Source: Chloroflexota bacterium
Lineage (GTDB): Bacteria; Chloroflexota; Dehalococcoidia; JACPQK01
DNA: 43,727 bases
NCBI GenBank assembly: GCA_016190505.1
Contig: JACPQM010000063.1
Coordinates: 1-43,727 of the forward strand
Direction of reading: 5' to 3'
Shown here piece after piece: positions 24,080 through 32,307 of this stretch. The number at the start of each line of letters is the position of its first letter. Within the stretch, counting starts at the first letter, position 1. A model generated the notes under the pieces. The model made no database searches. It saw nothing but the letters and a program-made list of their open reading frames with translations, and was not told where the DNA came from. The position numbers and the translations under genes are program-made.

Positions 24080-24397
24080 ATGAAGATGGTGCGAGCGATA
24101 GTTAGGCCGGAGAGGGAAATGGCCGTCGCCTCGGCCCTGGCAAAAGCAGGTTTTCCAGCCCTGACCAAGTGGGACGTCCTTGGACGGGGCAATCAGCAAG
24201 GCATCCAGGTGGGAAGTCAGCTTTACGATGAGGTGGCCAAGTCAGCCATCCTCATTGTCGTGCAAGACGACCGGGTCGAATCACTGCTACAAGTGATACG
24301 GGAGGCAGCCTTGACGGGTTACCCTGGTGACGGGAGAATCTTCGTTACCCCCGTGGATGTCGCCTATACCATCCGTACGGGAAAGCACGGGCTATAA
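24080..24397 (+). CDS. PII family nitrogen regulator, NifI1-like
   Basis: A 105-residue PII protein starting at ATG 24080 (MKMVRAIVRPER), with GGGAGGA 10 bases upstream. The frame is open further back but that part is not PII-like. ALTKWDVLGRGNQQGIQVG and GDGRIFVTPVDVAYTIRTGK match NifI1. With the NifI2-like protein upstream it could form the heteromeric sensor of 2-oxoglutarate/ATP. Its position after nirA suggests control of nitrite reduction or of a system lost from this site. Confidence 0.88.
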   Translation: MKMVRAIVRPEREMAVASALAKAGFPALTKWDVLGRGNQQGIQVGSQLYDEVAKSAILIVVQDDRVESLLQVIREAALTGYPGDGRIFVTPVDVAYTIRTGKHGL

Positions 24398-24447
24398 GTG
24401 CCTTGGGTTGGCCCATTCCTATCCGCATTCGCCAGTTCGAATGTCTT

Positions 24448-24496
24448 TGGTGGGCCATCCCAAACAATAACAAGAACTCGGCCCACGTTTGAGTTG
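24448..24496. repeat. 49-base direct repeat, right copy
   Basis: Partner of 19491-19539 (46 of 49 identical). It begins with the TGGTGGGCC motif seen at the tRNA 3' end and is preceded by GTTCGAAT (24435-24442), which resembles a tRNA T-loop sequence. Confidence 0.8.
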
Positions 24497-24630
24497 GTCC
24501 TCCAGATGGCAACTTAGATCATGGCAGCCCCGGCGGTCCCGATGTATCGGGACGCCTTGCCCTCTAGAACAGCCGAGTCCGCCTATATAGGTGGGAACCG
24601 TATAGGTAGTACAAGGGTCTGGCTAACAGG

Positions 24631-24900
24631 CTATCGTCTTCTGGCAGCCAGGCTTCGCACGAAGCGGCGGAGCACCCAGCGCATGTAGGTGCTGGAAGCC
24701 AACCCCTCCTGAGCAGCTATCCTCTTGAGTACCTCCAAATCATGGCGAGGGATCCGGAGACTCACAGTCACTAAGTCTCTCTCCGGAACCTCGACTACCT
24801 CCCCCACGCCCGTCAACTCCGTCGTGTCCATTTGGTCGAAGAAGTCGGCCAGCTTCTCTATCTCTTCCGTGTGCGGTGGATATCTCGATTGCATGCTCAC
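24631..24900 (-). CDS. BrnA-type antitoxin
   Basis: An 89-residue protein. A non-conserved acidic N-terminus (EEIEKLADFFDQMDTTEL) is followed by VTVSLRIPRHDLEVLKRIAA and STYMRWVLRRFVRSLAARR, a ribbon-helix-helix domain at the C-terminus, as expected for BrnA-like/CopG antitoxins. It follows the BrnT gene with a 4-base overlap; toxin-first order is the usual BrnT/BrnA layout. Confidence 0.83.
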   Translation of the reverse strand: MSMQSRYPPHTEEIEKLADFFDQMDTTELTGVGEVVEVPERDLVTVSLRIPRHDLEVLKRIAAQEGLASSTYMRWVLRRFVRSLAARRR

Positions 24901-25181
24901 CTCCCGTACCGCTCGCGTTCTTTCGACGTCATGTCACGCGCAGTCACAGGCAGAGCCTGGCCCATTCCTTCGTCAAGGAGGACCACTATAAGATAGCGCC
25001 CCGCCTGCGTGCGACCGTATACATAATAGATGTAGCGATTCAGGTCACGCTCAGAACGCGGCCCTCTGAATACCCTCCTGCCAGGATCGTCGAACACCAC
25101 CTCCTCCACCTCTTCGGCGGTGAGGCTGTGCCTGGCAATATGGGCAACCCTATCGGGTTTCCAGAGCAACCGTTTGAACAC
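24897..25181 (-). CDS. BrnT-type toxin
   Basis: A 94-residue protein from GTG 25181. HIARHSLTAEEVEEVVFDD, DLNRYIYYVYGRTQAGRYLI and ALPVTARDMTSKERERY are the conserved BrnT segments (RelE-like ribonuclease fold). It inhibits translation by RNA cleavage unless bound by BrnA. A TACAAT -10 (25201-25196 on the minus strand) lies about 15 bases before the start, so the 5' leader would be very short. Confidence 0.87.
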   Translation of the reverse strand: MFKRLLWKPDRVAHIARHSLTAEEVEEVVFDDPGRRVFRGPRSERDLNRYIYYVYGRTQAGRYLIVVLLDEGMGQALPVTARDMTSKERERYGR

Positions 25182-25257
25182 AGCTCAACGCACACATTGT
25201 AGCACAAACCGCCACAAAAGCATGCGCCCGGCGGCGACTGACGAGTAGAGCGAGGCA

Positions 25258-25453
25258 GTGATGCTTCCGGGGCGTCAACCATAACTCAAGTCATCTTGGA
25301 GGTACACGTGACAAGCAAGCAGCACGGCAAGTGGCCCAGTATTGGCCACAACGACGGCCCCCAGGGGGCAAGGTTGTTACCTGGTCGCTATCCTGGATTG
25401 GAATTGAGGTAATGGCAACTTTCGTGCCATTTGCCCACATTTGGTGGGCCCGG
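25258..25453. repeat. Direct repeat, right copy, running into the tRNA gene
   Basis: Counterpart of 19249-19440. It contains the first codons of a lost AbiEi-like gene (minus strand MVDAPEAS), its upstream region, and CCCACATTTGGTGGGCCCGG, which here is the true 3' end of the tRNA. This copy is therefore probably closer to the original arrangement (tRNA then AbiEi). Confidence 0.72.
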
Positions 25454-25517
25454 CAGGGATCGAACCTGCGACCAGGCGGTTATGAGCCGCCCGCTCTGAC
25501 CACTGAGCTACGGGCCC
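25445..25517 (-). tRNA. tRNA with CAU anticodon (Met or Ile2)
   Basis: Acceptor arms GGGCCCG / CGGGCCC, D-arm GCTCAGTGGTCAGAGC, anticodon arm GGCGG CTCATAA CCGCC, T-arm GCAGG TTCGATC CCTGC, discriminator A, and an encoded CCA at 25444-25442. The anticodon CAT can be elongator Met or the Ile2 tRNA that TilS modifies to lysidine. The GGCGG/CCGCC anticodon stem and the GGGCCCG acceptor stem resemble many Ile2 tRNAs, so I lean to Ile2. Confidence 0.93.
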
Positions 25518-25526
25518 CGGACTTGG

Positions 25527-25532
25527 ATTATA
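25527..25532 (-). promoter_or_regulatory. -10 box of the tRNA gene
   Basis: A perfect TATAAT on the minus strand, 9 bases before the mature tRNA 5' end. The -35 region is weak (TTGGCC or GCGTTG), depending on the spacing assumed. Confidence 0.6.
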
Positions 25533-25648
25533 CCACGGCCTGCTACGGCCAACGCCAGGCGCCCGGCAACGGGGAACTTTTGCTCCACGTCGTGCGTCTT
25601 ATCTATGGACTACCTTAAGATGACGCGCAGTACGACTGGAGGGGGACC

Positions 25649-28600
25649 ATGCGACGCAACAGGTTTGGCCTGCTCGGTTCGGTATCAGTTCTCCTGGTTT
25701 CGATGGTGCTGGCAGCCTGCCAGCCGGTGCCCCCGGGCGCGGACAGCTACGTGGCCCTGGTGCCACGAACGCTCCAGGCTGGCCAGACAGCCGCGGTATC
25801 CGTTTCCTTGTGGAACGCTGCCCAGCCCGGCCGGGACAGGGTGCAGGTTAGCCTGCTCAGGGATGGCAAGCCGGCGGTAACCGCCAGCAAGACGGTCTCG
25901 GGAAGGGGACAGATCGAGATCCGCGTCCCCGAGGCCACCGACGGGGAATATGTTCTGGAGGTCAAAGGGACCAGCTTTACCGACCGGGCACAGGTGAAGG
26001 TGGAGGACAGCTTCCCCGTTTTCCTGGAGACGGACAAGCCGATATATAAGCCTGGGCAAACAGTCCACATCCGGGCGCTGTCCCTGGACTCCGAGCTAAA
26101 GCCCTTGAAGCGAAGCCTCACGGTGGAGGCCCAGGACGCCAAGGGCACCAAGGTCTTCAAGAAGGAGGTCGAGACCGACGAGTATGGCATGGCCTCGTTG
26201 GACTTGCCCCTTTCAACAGAGCCAAACCTGGGCGTGTGGAAGCTCTCCGCCTCCGCCGGCAAGCAGTCGGCCCAGCTCGACATAAGGGTGGAGAAGTACG
26301 TCCTGCCCAAGTACGAGGTCAAGGTGGACCTGCCCAGGGAGTGGTTCCTGGTTAGTGAGCCTATCAAGGGCAGCGTGAAGGCCGAGTACAGCTTCGGCAA
26401 GCCCGTTAAGGGCGAGCTTGAGGTCAAGGCCCTGCGCTACGTGGGGAAGTGGGAGCCTTTCGCTACGTTCACCCGCCAGATAGAGGGGGACGCCGAGTTC
26501 GAGCTGCGCCCCGCGGGCTTTGTGGCTGGGGTGCCCGGCGCCAGGGGCATGGGTAACGTGACCCTGGAGGTAACTGTGGAAGAGAAAGCCACCGGCTACG
26601 TGGAGAAGACCACCCGCCTGCTCACGGTTTCGAATGCCCCGCTGTCCATCCAGGTGATACCGGAGGGCTCCGTCTTCAAGCCGGGGCTCCCCTTTAGCTT
26701 TCTGGTGGTCAGCGAAAGCCCGGACAACAAGCCTCTGGACGCGGACGTCAAAGTAACGCTGACCTACCTCAAGAAGGACTTCCAGCAAGCCGGCCTGGAA
26801 GAGAAGACCGTGAGGACCGAAAGAGGGAAGGCCCTGGTGCAGGTGGCCCCACCCCAGAACAGCGCTGGCCTGCTTATCGCCGCCAGGTCCGGGCAGGCCC
26901 ATGCGGAACTGCAACTGGAGTCCAGCTTTTCACCTTCGGGGAACTTCATCCACCTGGAGCAGGTGGACCAGGGCACACTCAAGCTGGGGGATGAGGCCCG
27001 CTTCAAGGTCTATAGCACCAGGGCAGCCTCCACTTTCTACTACGAGGTCATCTCCCGGGGGAAGACGGTGTTCACCAGCTTCACCAGAGGCCCGCAGATC
27101 GCTTTCCAGGTAACTCCCCAGATGGCGCCCTCCGCCCGCCTCCTGGTATACCAGGTCCTGCCCAACAGCGAGGTAGCCGCCGACTACCTTCCCTTCGAGG
27201 TCGAGGCCAGCTACCCCAACCAGGTGACAGTGGGCTTCAGCAAGGACGAGGTCCGTCCTGGTGACAAGGTTGACTTGAGCATAGTCTCCCAGGGCAAGTC
27301 CAAGGTGGGCATTGCGGTGGTGGACCGCTCCGTTTTCATTCTGGCCGAAAACCGCCTCAACCTGCAACAGGTCTTCGACGAGCTGGAGAGGCTATACATG
27401 CAACCGCAGGCCGAGCTTCACGAGGTCCGCATCTACCAGAAGATTGCCACCCGGGGCGCCCAGGACATCTTCCGCGAAGCTGGCGTCACGGTGCTCAGTA
27501 ACAAGCAGGTGCCCCAGGGCGAGGAGTACCAACGGGGTCGTGGGGGGCCGTGGGGTCCGGCGGGCGGCGCAGGCCCCGTGTTCTTTGGGGAGGAGGCCCA
27601 ACTCGCCGATGCGATGCGTGCCGCTGCCCCGGCGGCAGCCGCTACCCCTACGCCCTTGCCAGCCAGCCAGGGGCTGGCCGAGGTACAGCGGGTGAGGCAG
27701 TTCTTCCCCGAGACCTGGCTGTGGACGGACGTGGTGACCGATGCCCTGGGCAGGGCCTCCCTGTCGGTGGAGGCGCCCGATACCATCACCACCTGGATGC
27801 TCCACGCCGTCGCCATGTCCAGGGACCAGGGGCTGGGCATAGCCGAGAGCCAGGTGGTGGCCTTTCAGCCCTTCTTCCTGTCCGTAGACCTGCCCTACTC
27901 CGCCATCAGGGGTGAGGAGTTCCCGGTGAAGGTAGCCATCTACAACTACCTCGACCAAGCGCAGGAGGTCCAGGTGGAGATAGAGCCATCGGGCTGGTTC
28001 GAGCTGCTGGATCAGGACAGAAAGACGGTGAGTATCGCTGCCCGCGACCTGGGCGGCGTCGAGTTCAAGATCAGGCCCAGGGGGCTGGGGGTGCAGAACA
28101 CCAAGGTCACCGCCCGGAGCACGGCCGCCGCCGACTCGGTGATCAAGACCATCATTGTCGCGCCGGAAGGCGTAGCGCGGGAGGTGGTTGACAACTTGAT
28201 TCTGGCGGCGGGCGCCACCCGCACCCTGGACACATCGTTGCCCATGGGCATTGTGGAAGGCTCGGGCCGGGCCTATCTCAGCCTCACCGCCAGCTACCTG
28301 ACCCAGACCATTGACGGGCTGGAGGCCCTCCTCAAGATGCCCTTCGGCTGCGGCGAGCAGAACATGCTCCTGTTCGCCCCCGATGTCTACATCTCCCGCT
28401 ACCTAAGAGAGACTGGCCAGATCAAGCCGGAGATCATGGCCAAGGCCGAGATGCTCATGATCACCGGTTACCAGCGGGAGCTTACCTACCGGAGGCGGGA
28501 CGGCAGCTTCTCCGCCTTTGGTGAGAGCGACCAGGTGGGCAGCCTCTGGCTCACCGCCTTCGTCCTCAAGACCTTCGCTCAGGCCAGGGACATTATCTAT

Positions 28601-29803
28601 ATTGACGAGAGCGTGCTGGGCCAGGCCCGTGCCTGGATAACCAGCCACCAGAAGGCCGACGGCTCCTTCGAGTCGGTGGGGTTTGTCCACCACCAGGAGA
28701 TGATGGGGGGACTACAGGGCAAGAACGCGCTGACTGCCTATGTGTCCATCGCCCTGATGGAGGCCGGCGACAAAGCCGCCGGCGCCCGGGCCGCCCAGTA
28801 CCTGGAGGGCGCACTTCCGGGAATAGATGACCCCTACACGGCGGCCATCGTGGCCTATGCCCTGGACTTGGCGGGCAGCGCCAGGGCGGATGAGGCCTAC
28901 CGGAAGCTCATGGAGATGGCTACCGAGGATGAGGCCGGCCTGCACTGGGGTGGTGGCCTGGACGTACTGCCTTTACCCGAGGGACCAGGCATCATGTCCC
29001 GGATGCCCCAGCCCAAGAGCACCGGGGTCGAGGCCACGGCCTACGCCACCCTGGCCTTGCTCAAGCACGGGGATAAGCTCAATGCCGGCAAGGCGGCCCG
29101 CTGGCTGGTGGGACAGAGAAACGCCTACGGGGGCTACGGCTCCACCCAGGACACTGTCGTCGCGCTGGACGCCCTTACCCGCTATGCCCAGGATGCCCGA
29201 TCGGACGTGGACCTGAAGGTCACCGTGGTCTCGGGGCAGACGCGGAAAGATCTGACGCTTAACCAGGCCAACTTCGACGTGCTCCAGATGGTGGACCTCG
29301 CCGTTGGTGGCAACGTCGAAATCAAAGCCCAGGGCAAGGGTGAGGCCGTGGTCCAGTTGGTGCGCCGGTTCAACCTGCCCGATGCCGAAAAGGGCCAGGA
29401 TGTCTTCCGCATCGCTGTGGACTACGACACCGACAAGGTAGAGGTCGATGGCGTGGTAAACGTCAAGGTGTCCGTGCAGTTCAACCCGCCGGTCCCCATC
29501 GAGGCGGGCATGGTGGTGCTGGACGTGTCCGTCCCCACCGGGTTTGCCCCGGTGGCGGAATCTCTGGAGGCGGTGGCGAAGGCGGAGAAGAAGCTCAAGC
29601 GGCACGATGTCGCCGGCAGGAAAGTTATCTTCTACATCGAGGACATGGTCCCCGGGGAGCGCCTCTCCTTCGGCTTCCAGGTCAAGGCCCTTTACCCTGT
29701 GAAGGCCCAGGCCACGGCTTCCCAGGCCTACTCCTACTACAAGCCGGAAATGAGGGGCGAGACCCTCAGCCGGCCCGTGGAGGTGCTGGACGCGGCCAGG
29801 TAG
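25649..29803 (+). CDS. Alpha-2-macroglobulin family lipoprotein, eukaryotic-like with thioester
   Basis: A 1384-residue protein. It has a signal peptide with lipobox LAAC (Cys24). Macroglobulin domains follow (ETDKPIYKPGQTVHIRALS near 128; VEKYVLPKYEVKVDLP near 214). A Gly/Ala/Pro-rich bait-like segment lies at about 600-680. Then come FFPETWLWTDVV (about 684) and PFFLSVDLPYSAIRGEEF. The thioester motif GCGEQN has Cys901. QEMMGG is preceded by His1014-His1015, about 114 residues on, the distance to the catalytic His in complement C3. The C-terminal domain (QAYSYYKPEM) resembles the receptor-binding domain. It would trap proteases or bind covalently to attackers at the surface. The usual bacterial partner PBP1C is absent; a MoxR cluster follows. 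The start is supported by GGAGGGGG before ATG. Confidence 0.93.
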   Translation: MRRNRFGLLGSVSVLLVSMVLAACQPVPPGADSYVALVPRTLQAGQTAAVSVSLWNAAQPGRDRVQVSLLRDGKPAVTASKTVSGRGQIEIRVPEATDGEYVLEVKGTSFTDRAQVKVEDSFPVFLETDKPIYKPGQTVHIRALSLDSELKPLKRSLTVEAQDAKGTKVFKKEVETDEYGMASLDLPLSTEPNLGVWKLSASAGKQSAQLDIRVEKYVLPKYEVKVDLPREWFLVSEPIKGSVKAEYSFGKPVKGELEVKALRYVGKWEPFATFTRQIEGDAEFELRPAGFVAGVPGARGMGNVTLEVTVEEKATGYVEKTTRLLTVSNAPLSIQVIPEGSVFKPGLPFSFLVVSESPDNKPLDADVKVTLTYLKKDFQQAGLEEKTVRTERGKALVQVAPPQNSAGLLIAARSGQAHAELQLESSFSPSGNFIHLEQVDQGTLKLGDEARFKVYSTRAASTFYYEVISRGKTVFTSFTRGPQIAFQVTPQMAPSARLLVYQVLPNSEVAADYLPFEVEASYPNQVTVGFSKDEVRPGDKVDLSIVSQGKSKVGIAVVDRSVFILAENRLNLQQVFDELERLYMQPQAELHEVRIYQKIATRGAQDIFREAGVTVLSNKQVPQGEEYQRGRGGPWGPAGGAGPVFFGEEAQLADAMRAAAPAAAATPTPLPASQGLAEVQRVRQFFPETWLWTDVVTDALGRASLSVEAPDTITTWMLHAVAMSRDQGLGIAESQVVAFQPFFLSVDLPYSAIRGEEFPVKVAIYNYLDQAQEVQVEIEPSGWFELLDQDRKTVSIAARDLGGVEFKIRPRGLGVQNTKVTARSTAAADSVIKTIIVAPEGVAREVVDNLILAAGATRTLDTSLPMGIVEGSGRAYLSLTASYLTQTIDGLEALLKMPFGCGEQNMLLFAPDVYISRYLRETGQIKPEIMAKAEMLMITGYQRELTYRRRDGSFSAFGESDQVGSLWLTAFVLKTFAQARDIIYIDESVLGQARAWITSHQKADGSFESVGFVHHQEMMGGLQGKNALTAYVSIALMEAGDKAAGARAAQYLEGALPGIDDPYTAAIVAYALDLAGSARADEAYRKLMEMATEDEAGLHWGGGLDVLPLPEGPGIMSRMPQPKSTGVEATAYATLALLKHGDKLNAGKAARWLVGQRNAYGGYGSTQDTVVALDALTRYAQDARSDVDLKVTVVSGQTRKDLTLNQANFDVLQMVDLAVGGNVEIKAQGKGEAVVQLVRRFNLPDAEKGQDVFRIAVDYDTDKVEVDGVVNVKVSVQFNPPVPIEAGMVVLDVSVPTGFAPVAESLEAVAKAEKKLKRHDVAGRKVIFYIEDMVPGERLSFGFQVKALYPVKAQATASQAYSYYKPEMRGETLSRPVEVLDAAR

Positions 29804-29816
29804 CCTGGCGCCGGCG

Positions 29817-29844
29817 GTAGGGCAGGTTTCCCAACCTGCCCTAC
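29817..29844. repeat. Inverted repeat after the macroglobulin gene
   Basis: GTAGGGCAGGTT and its complement with a 4-base loop, 14 bases after the stop. It is a strong hairpin of the REP class and a candidate transcript end, though without a U-tract. A GTAGGGTGGGT half-element follows (29984-30012), so the next gene starts in repeat-derived DNA. Confidence 0.75.
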
Positions 29845-30030
29845 CGCGATGTACCTGCCGATGCGGTCGGGTTGGGATACCCGACCTACACATTGGGTTG
29901 CGGGCACTGGATTCCTTCCCCGCAAGGGCAAAGGCCGCCGCTGTTGCCAGGGCGGGAGAATTGGTGCACTATATGTGGCTGTAGGGTGGGTGAAGCGAAG
30001 CGGAACCCACCTCCGGTGTCAGCGTTTAGC

Positions 30031-31014
30031 ATGGCTCCCAGGAGGTCTCTTTTGGAGAGCACCGCTGTTGATACGGTAGCCGAGGCCGCCCAGCAGTTAA
30101 GGGAGAGCATCGAGCGGGTTATTGTAGGCAAAGGCCCGGTTATCGAGCTCTTGCTGGTGGCGGTGCTGGCCGATGGCCACGTGCTCATCGAGGACGTGCC
30201 GGGCATCGGCAAAACCCTGATGGCCCGGTCCCTGGCGCGCTCTGTGGGCTACACCTTTCGCCGCATCCAGTGCACTCCCGACCTCCTGCCGGCGGACATT
30301 ACCGGCACATACATCTTCAACCAGAAGGCGGGTGATTTTGAGTTCCGGCCCGGCCCGCTGTTCGCCCAACTGGTGCTGGCGGACGAGATCAACCGGGCCA
30401 CCCCGCGCACTCAGTCGGCACTGCTTGAGGCCATGGAGGAAAGGCAGGTGACGGTAGAAGGCGAGACCAGGGCCCTGCCCCGCCCCTTCCTCCTGCTGGC
30501 CACCCAGAACCCCATCGAGCTGGAGGGCACGTTCCCCCTGCCTGAAGCCCAGCTTGACCGGTTTCTCATGCGGGTGCGCATAGGCTACCCGACCGCGGAG
30601 CAGGACGAGGCCATCCTGGACAGGTTCGCCCTGCGCAATCCCATCGAAGAGCTGGCTCCCGTGGTTTCGGCGGAGCGAGTCCTGGCGCTACAGCAGACCT
30701 GCCGCCAGGTCAAGGTGGCGCCAGACATCCGCCGGTACATCGTGCAACTGGTGCATGCCACCCGCCAGCACGCTCAAGTGGAGCTGGGCGCCAGCCCGCG
30801 GGCTATGCAAGGGCTGTTCCGCACTTCCCAGGTGCTGGCCAGCCTGCGTGGCCGCAGCTACGTCATCCCCGACGACGTGAAGTACCTCATGCCGTACGTG
30901 CTGGAGCACCGCGTCATCCTGCGTAGCCAGAGCCACCTGCACGGCCGGACGTCCGCCGACCTACTTCGCGAGGTGCTGGCCTCAGCGCCGGTCCCCGTGG
31001 AGGACCCCCTATAG
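30031..31014 (+). CDS. MoxR-type AAA+ ATPase (second copy)
   Basis: A 327-residue MoxR ATPase. Walker A DVPGIGKT, Walker B VLADEINRATPRTQS, sensor 1 LLLATQNPIELEGTFPLPEA, and lid GASPRAMQGLFRTS are all present. The frame stays open to 29872, but that part is encoded by repeat DNA. I start at ATG 30031 (MAPRRSLLES), although its ribosome site is weak. It shares the same core with the copy at 11475 but differs clearly in the termini, so it is not a recent duplicate. It forms a cluster with the DUF58 and DUF4129 genes downstream. Confidence 0.93.
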   Translation: MAPRRSLLESTAVDTVAEAAQQLRESIERVIVGKGPVIELLLVAVLADGHVLIEDVPGIGKTLMARSLARSVGYTFRRIQCTPDLLPADITGTYIFNQKAGDFEFRPGPLFAQLVLADEINRATPRTQSALLEAMEERQVTVEGETRALPRPFLLLATQNPIELEGTFPLPEAQLDRFLMRVRIGYPTAEQDEAILDRFALRNPIEELAPVVSAERVLALQQTCRQVKVAPDIRRYIVQLVHATRQHAQVELGASPRAMQGLFRTSQVLASLRGRSYVIPDDVKYLMPYVLEHRVILRSQSHLHGRTSADLLREVLASAPVPVEDPL

Positions 31015-31032
31015 TCCCCCTTTCGGGATTGA

Positions 31033-31072
31033 CCCCCTGTTGTCCCCCTTCGCAAGGGGGACTGTAGGGGGT
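31033..31072. repeat. Hairpin between moxR and the DUF58 gene
   Basis: CCCCCTGTTGTCCCCCTT and AAGGGGGACTGTAGGGGG form an almost complete 18-base stem around CGC. A half copy (CCCCCTATAGTCCCCC) lies at the moxR stop. It may reduce or process the polycistronic mRNA. It belongs to a different REP class from GTAGGGGCG. Confidence 0.7.
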
Positions 31073-31077
31073 TAGCT

Positions 31078-32298
31078 GTGCTGGGGGGCTCCTGGCTCAC
31101 CATCACTGTTGTGCTGCTGGCGGCGGCAGCCCTGCTGCGGCAGGTGCCGCTGCTCCTGGTGGCGCTGCTTTTCCTGCTGGCTTCGGGTGTTGCCCGGCTG
31201 TGGTCCCGCTATTCACTGGACAGGCTAGAGTACACCAGGCGCCTGAGCGCCGACCGGGCCATCTTCGGCGAGACCATAACCCTGGAAACGACGGTGTCCA
31301 ACCGGAAGGTCTTGCCCTTGCCCTGGGTCCACGTCGAAGACGAGGTGCCCCAGGGGGTCACTTTCCTGAAGGGGAGACCGCGGCACTCCCACAAGCCGGC
31401 GCGCTTGCTCCTCTCCTACCTGGTCTCGTTGAGCTGGTACTACCAGGTCACGCGCCGCTACACGATTCAGTGCTTGACCCGGGGCCACTTCGCTTTCGGC
31501 CCGGCTAGCATCAGGTCCAGCGACCTGTTCGGCTTCTTCGGCAGACAGGCATCGAAGGAGAAGCTGGACTACCTGACCGTCTATCCCCGCGTTGTCCCCC
31601 TGGAGAGCCTCGGCATCCTCTCCAAGGAGCCCTTCGGTGACCTGCGGGTGAGGCGCCATCTGTTTGAAGACCCGGTCCAGGTGGCCACCACGCGGGACTA
31701 CGCCGCAGGCGATCCCTTGAGACGCATCCACTGGAAGGCCACGGCCCGTGTACAGCGATTGCAGAGCCGCGTCTTCGAGCGCACCACCAGCGTGGATATG
31801 GCGGTGTTCCTGGACGTGGCCACAGTGCCCCCGCCCTTCTGGGGTGTCTCGGAGCAACGCCTGGAAACGGCGGTCATCGCTGCTGCCTCCATAGCTAGCT
31901 TCGCCCTGTCCCAGGGCTATCGTACCGGGCTGTACGTCAACGAGCCGTACCAGCAGAGCGAACAGGCGGTCCGTCTACCACCGTCCGATCACCCCGACCA
32001 GTTGGGGCGCATCCTGGAGACCCTGGCGCACGTTCGCGGCTGGCCTCACCCCGCGCTCGAGGACATACTCGGCCGGGAGGCCCGGGGTCTCCCCTGGGCC
32101 GCCACCGTGGCAGTGGTGACCTCGGTCCCCACGGAAAACTTGCTGGCTGCGCTCATCCGTCTGCGACGTGCCGGGCGTCGCGTGGCCCTCATCGTGGTGG
32201 GAGGGGATGGCACTCCGGCCGGGCTCGACGGACTGCCGGTGTACCGCGTCTCGGACCAGGTGTACCGGCGTGAGCTGGCCTCCGTGCGGCTTTCGTGA
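31078..32298 (+). CDS. DUF58 membrane protein (second copy)
   Basis: A 406-residue protein starting at GTG 31078. Two membrane helices (about 5-42) are followed by a beta domain (FGETITLETTVSNRKVLPLP), a second beta domain, and the DUF58 motif DYAAGDPLRRIHWKATAR (about 206-223), then VDMAVFLDVAT. Unlike the first DUF58 copy (soluble, 293 residues) this is the membrane-bound YeaD-like type. It lies between MoxR and the DUF4129 gene, a standard trio. Confidence 0.9.
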   Translation: MLGGSWLTITVVLLAAAALLRQVPLLLVALLFLLASGVARLWSRYSLDRLEYTRRLSADRAIFGETITLETTVSNRKVLPLPWVHVEDEVPQGVTFLKGRPRHSHKPARLLLSYLVSLSWYYQVTRRYTIQCLTRGHFAFGPASIRSSDLFGFFGRQASKEKLDYLTVYPRVVPLESLGILSKEPFGDLRVRRHLFEDPVQVATTRDYAAGDPLRRIHWKATARVQRLQSRVFERTTSVDMAVFLDVATVPPPFWGVSEQRLETAVIAAASIASFALSQGYRTGLYVNEPYQQSEQAVRLPPSDHPDQLGRILETLAHVRGWPHPALEDILGREARGLPWAATVAVVTSVPTENLLAALIRLRRAGRRVALIVVGGDGTPAGLDGLPVYRVSDQVYRRELASVRLS

Positions 32299-32307
32299 GA
32301 ACCCAAC

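Noticed and set aside
29872..30030. An N-terminal extension of the second MoxR protein by 53 residues
   Set aside because: The extension is encoded by REP-derived DNA and does not resemble MoxR N-termini; the start at 30031 matches the family.
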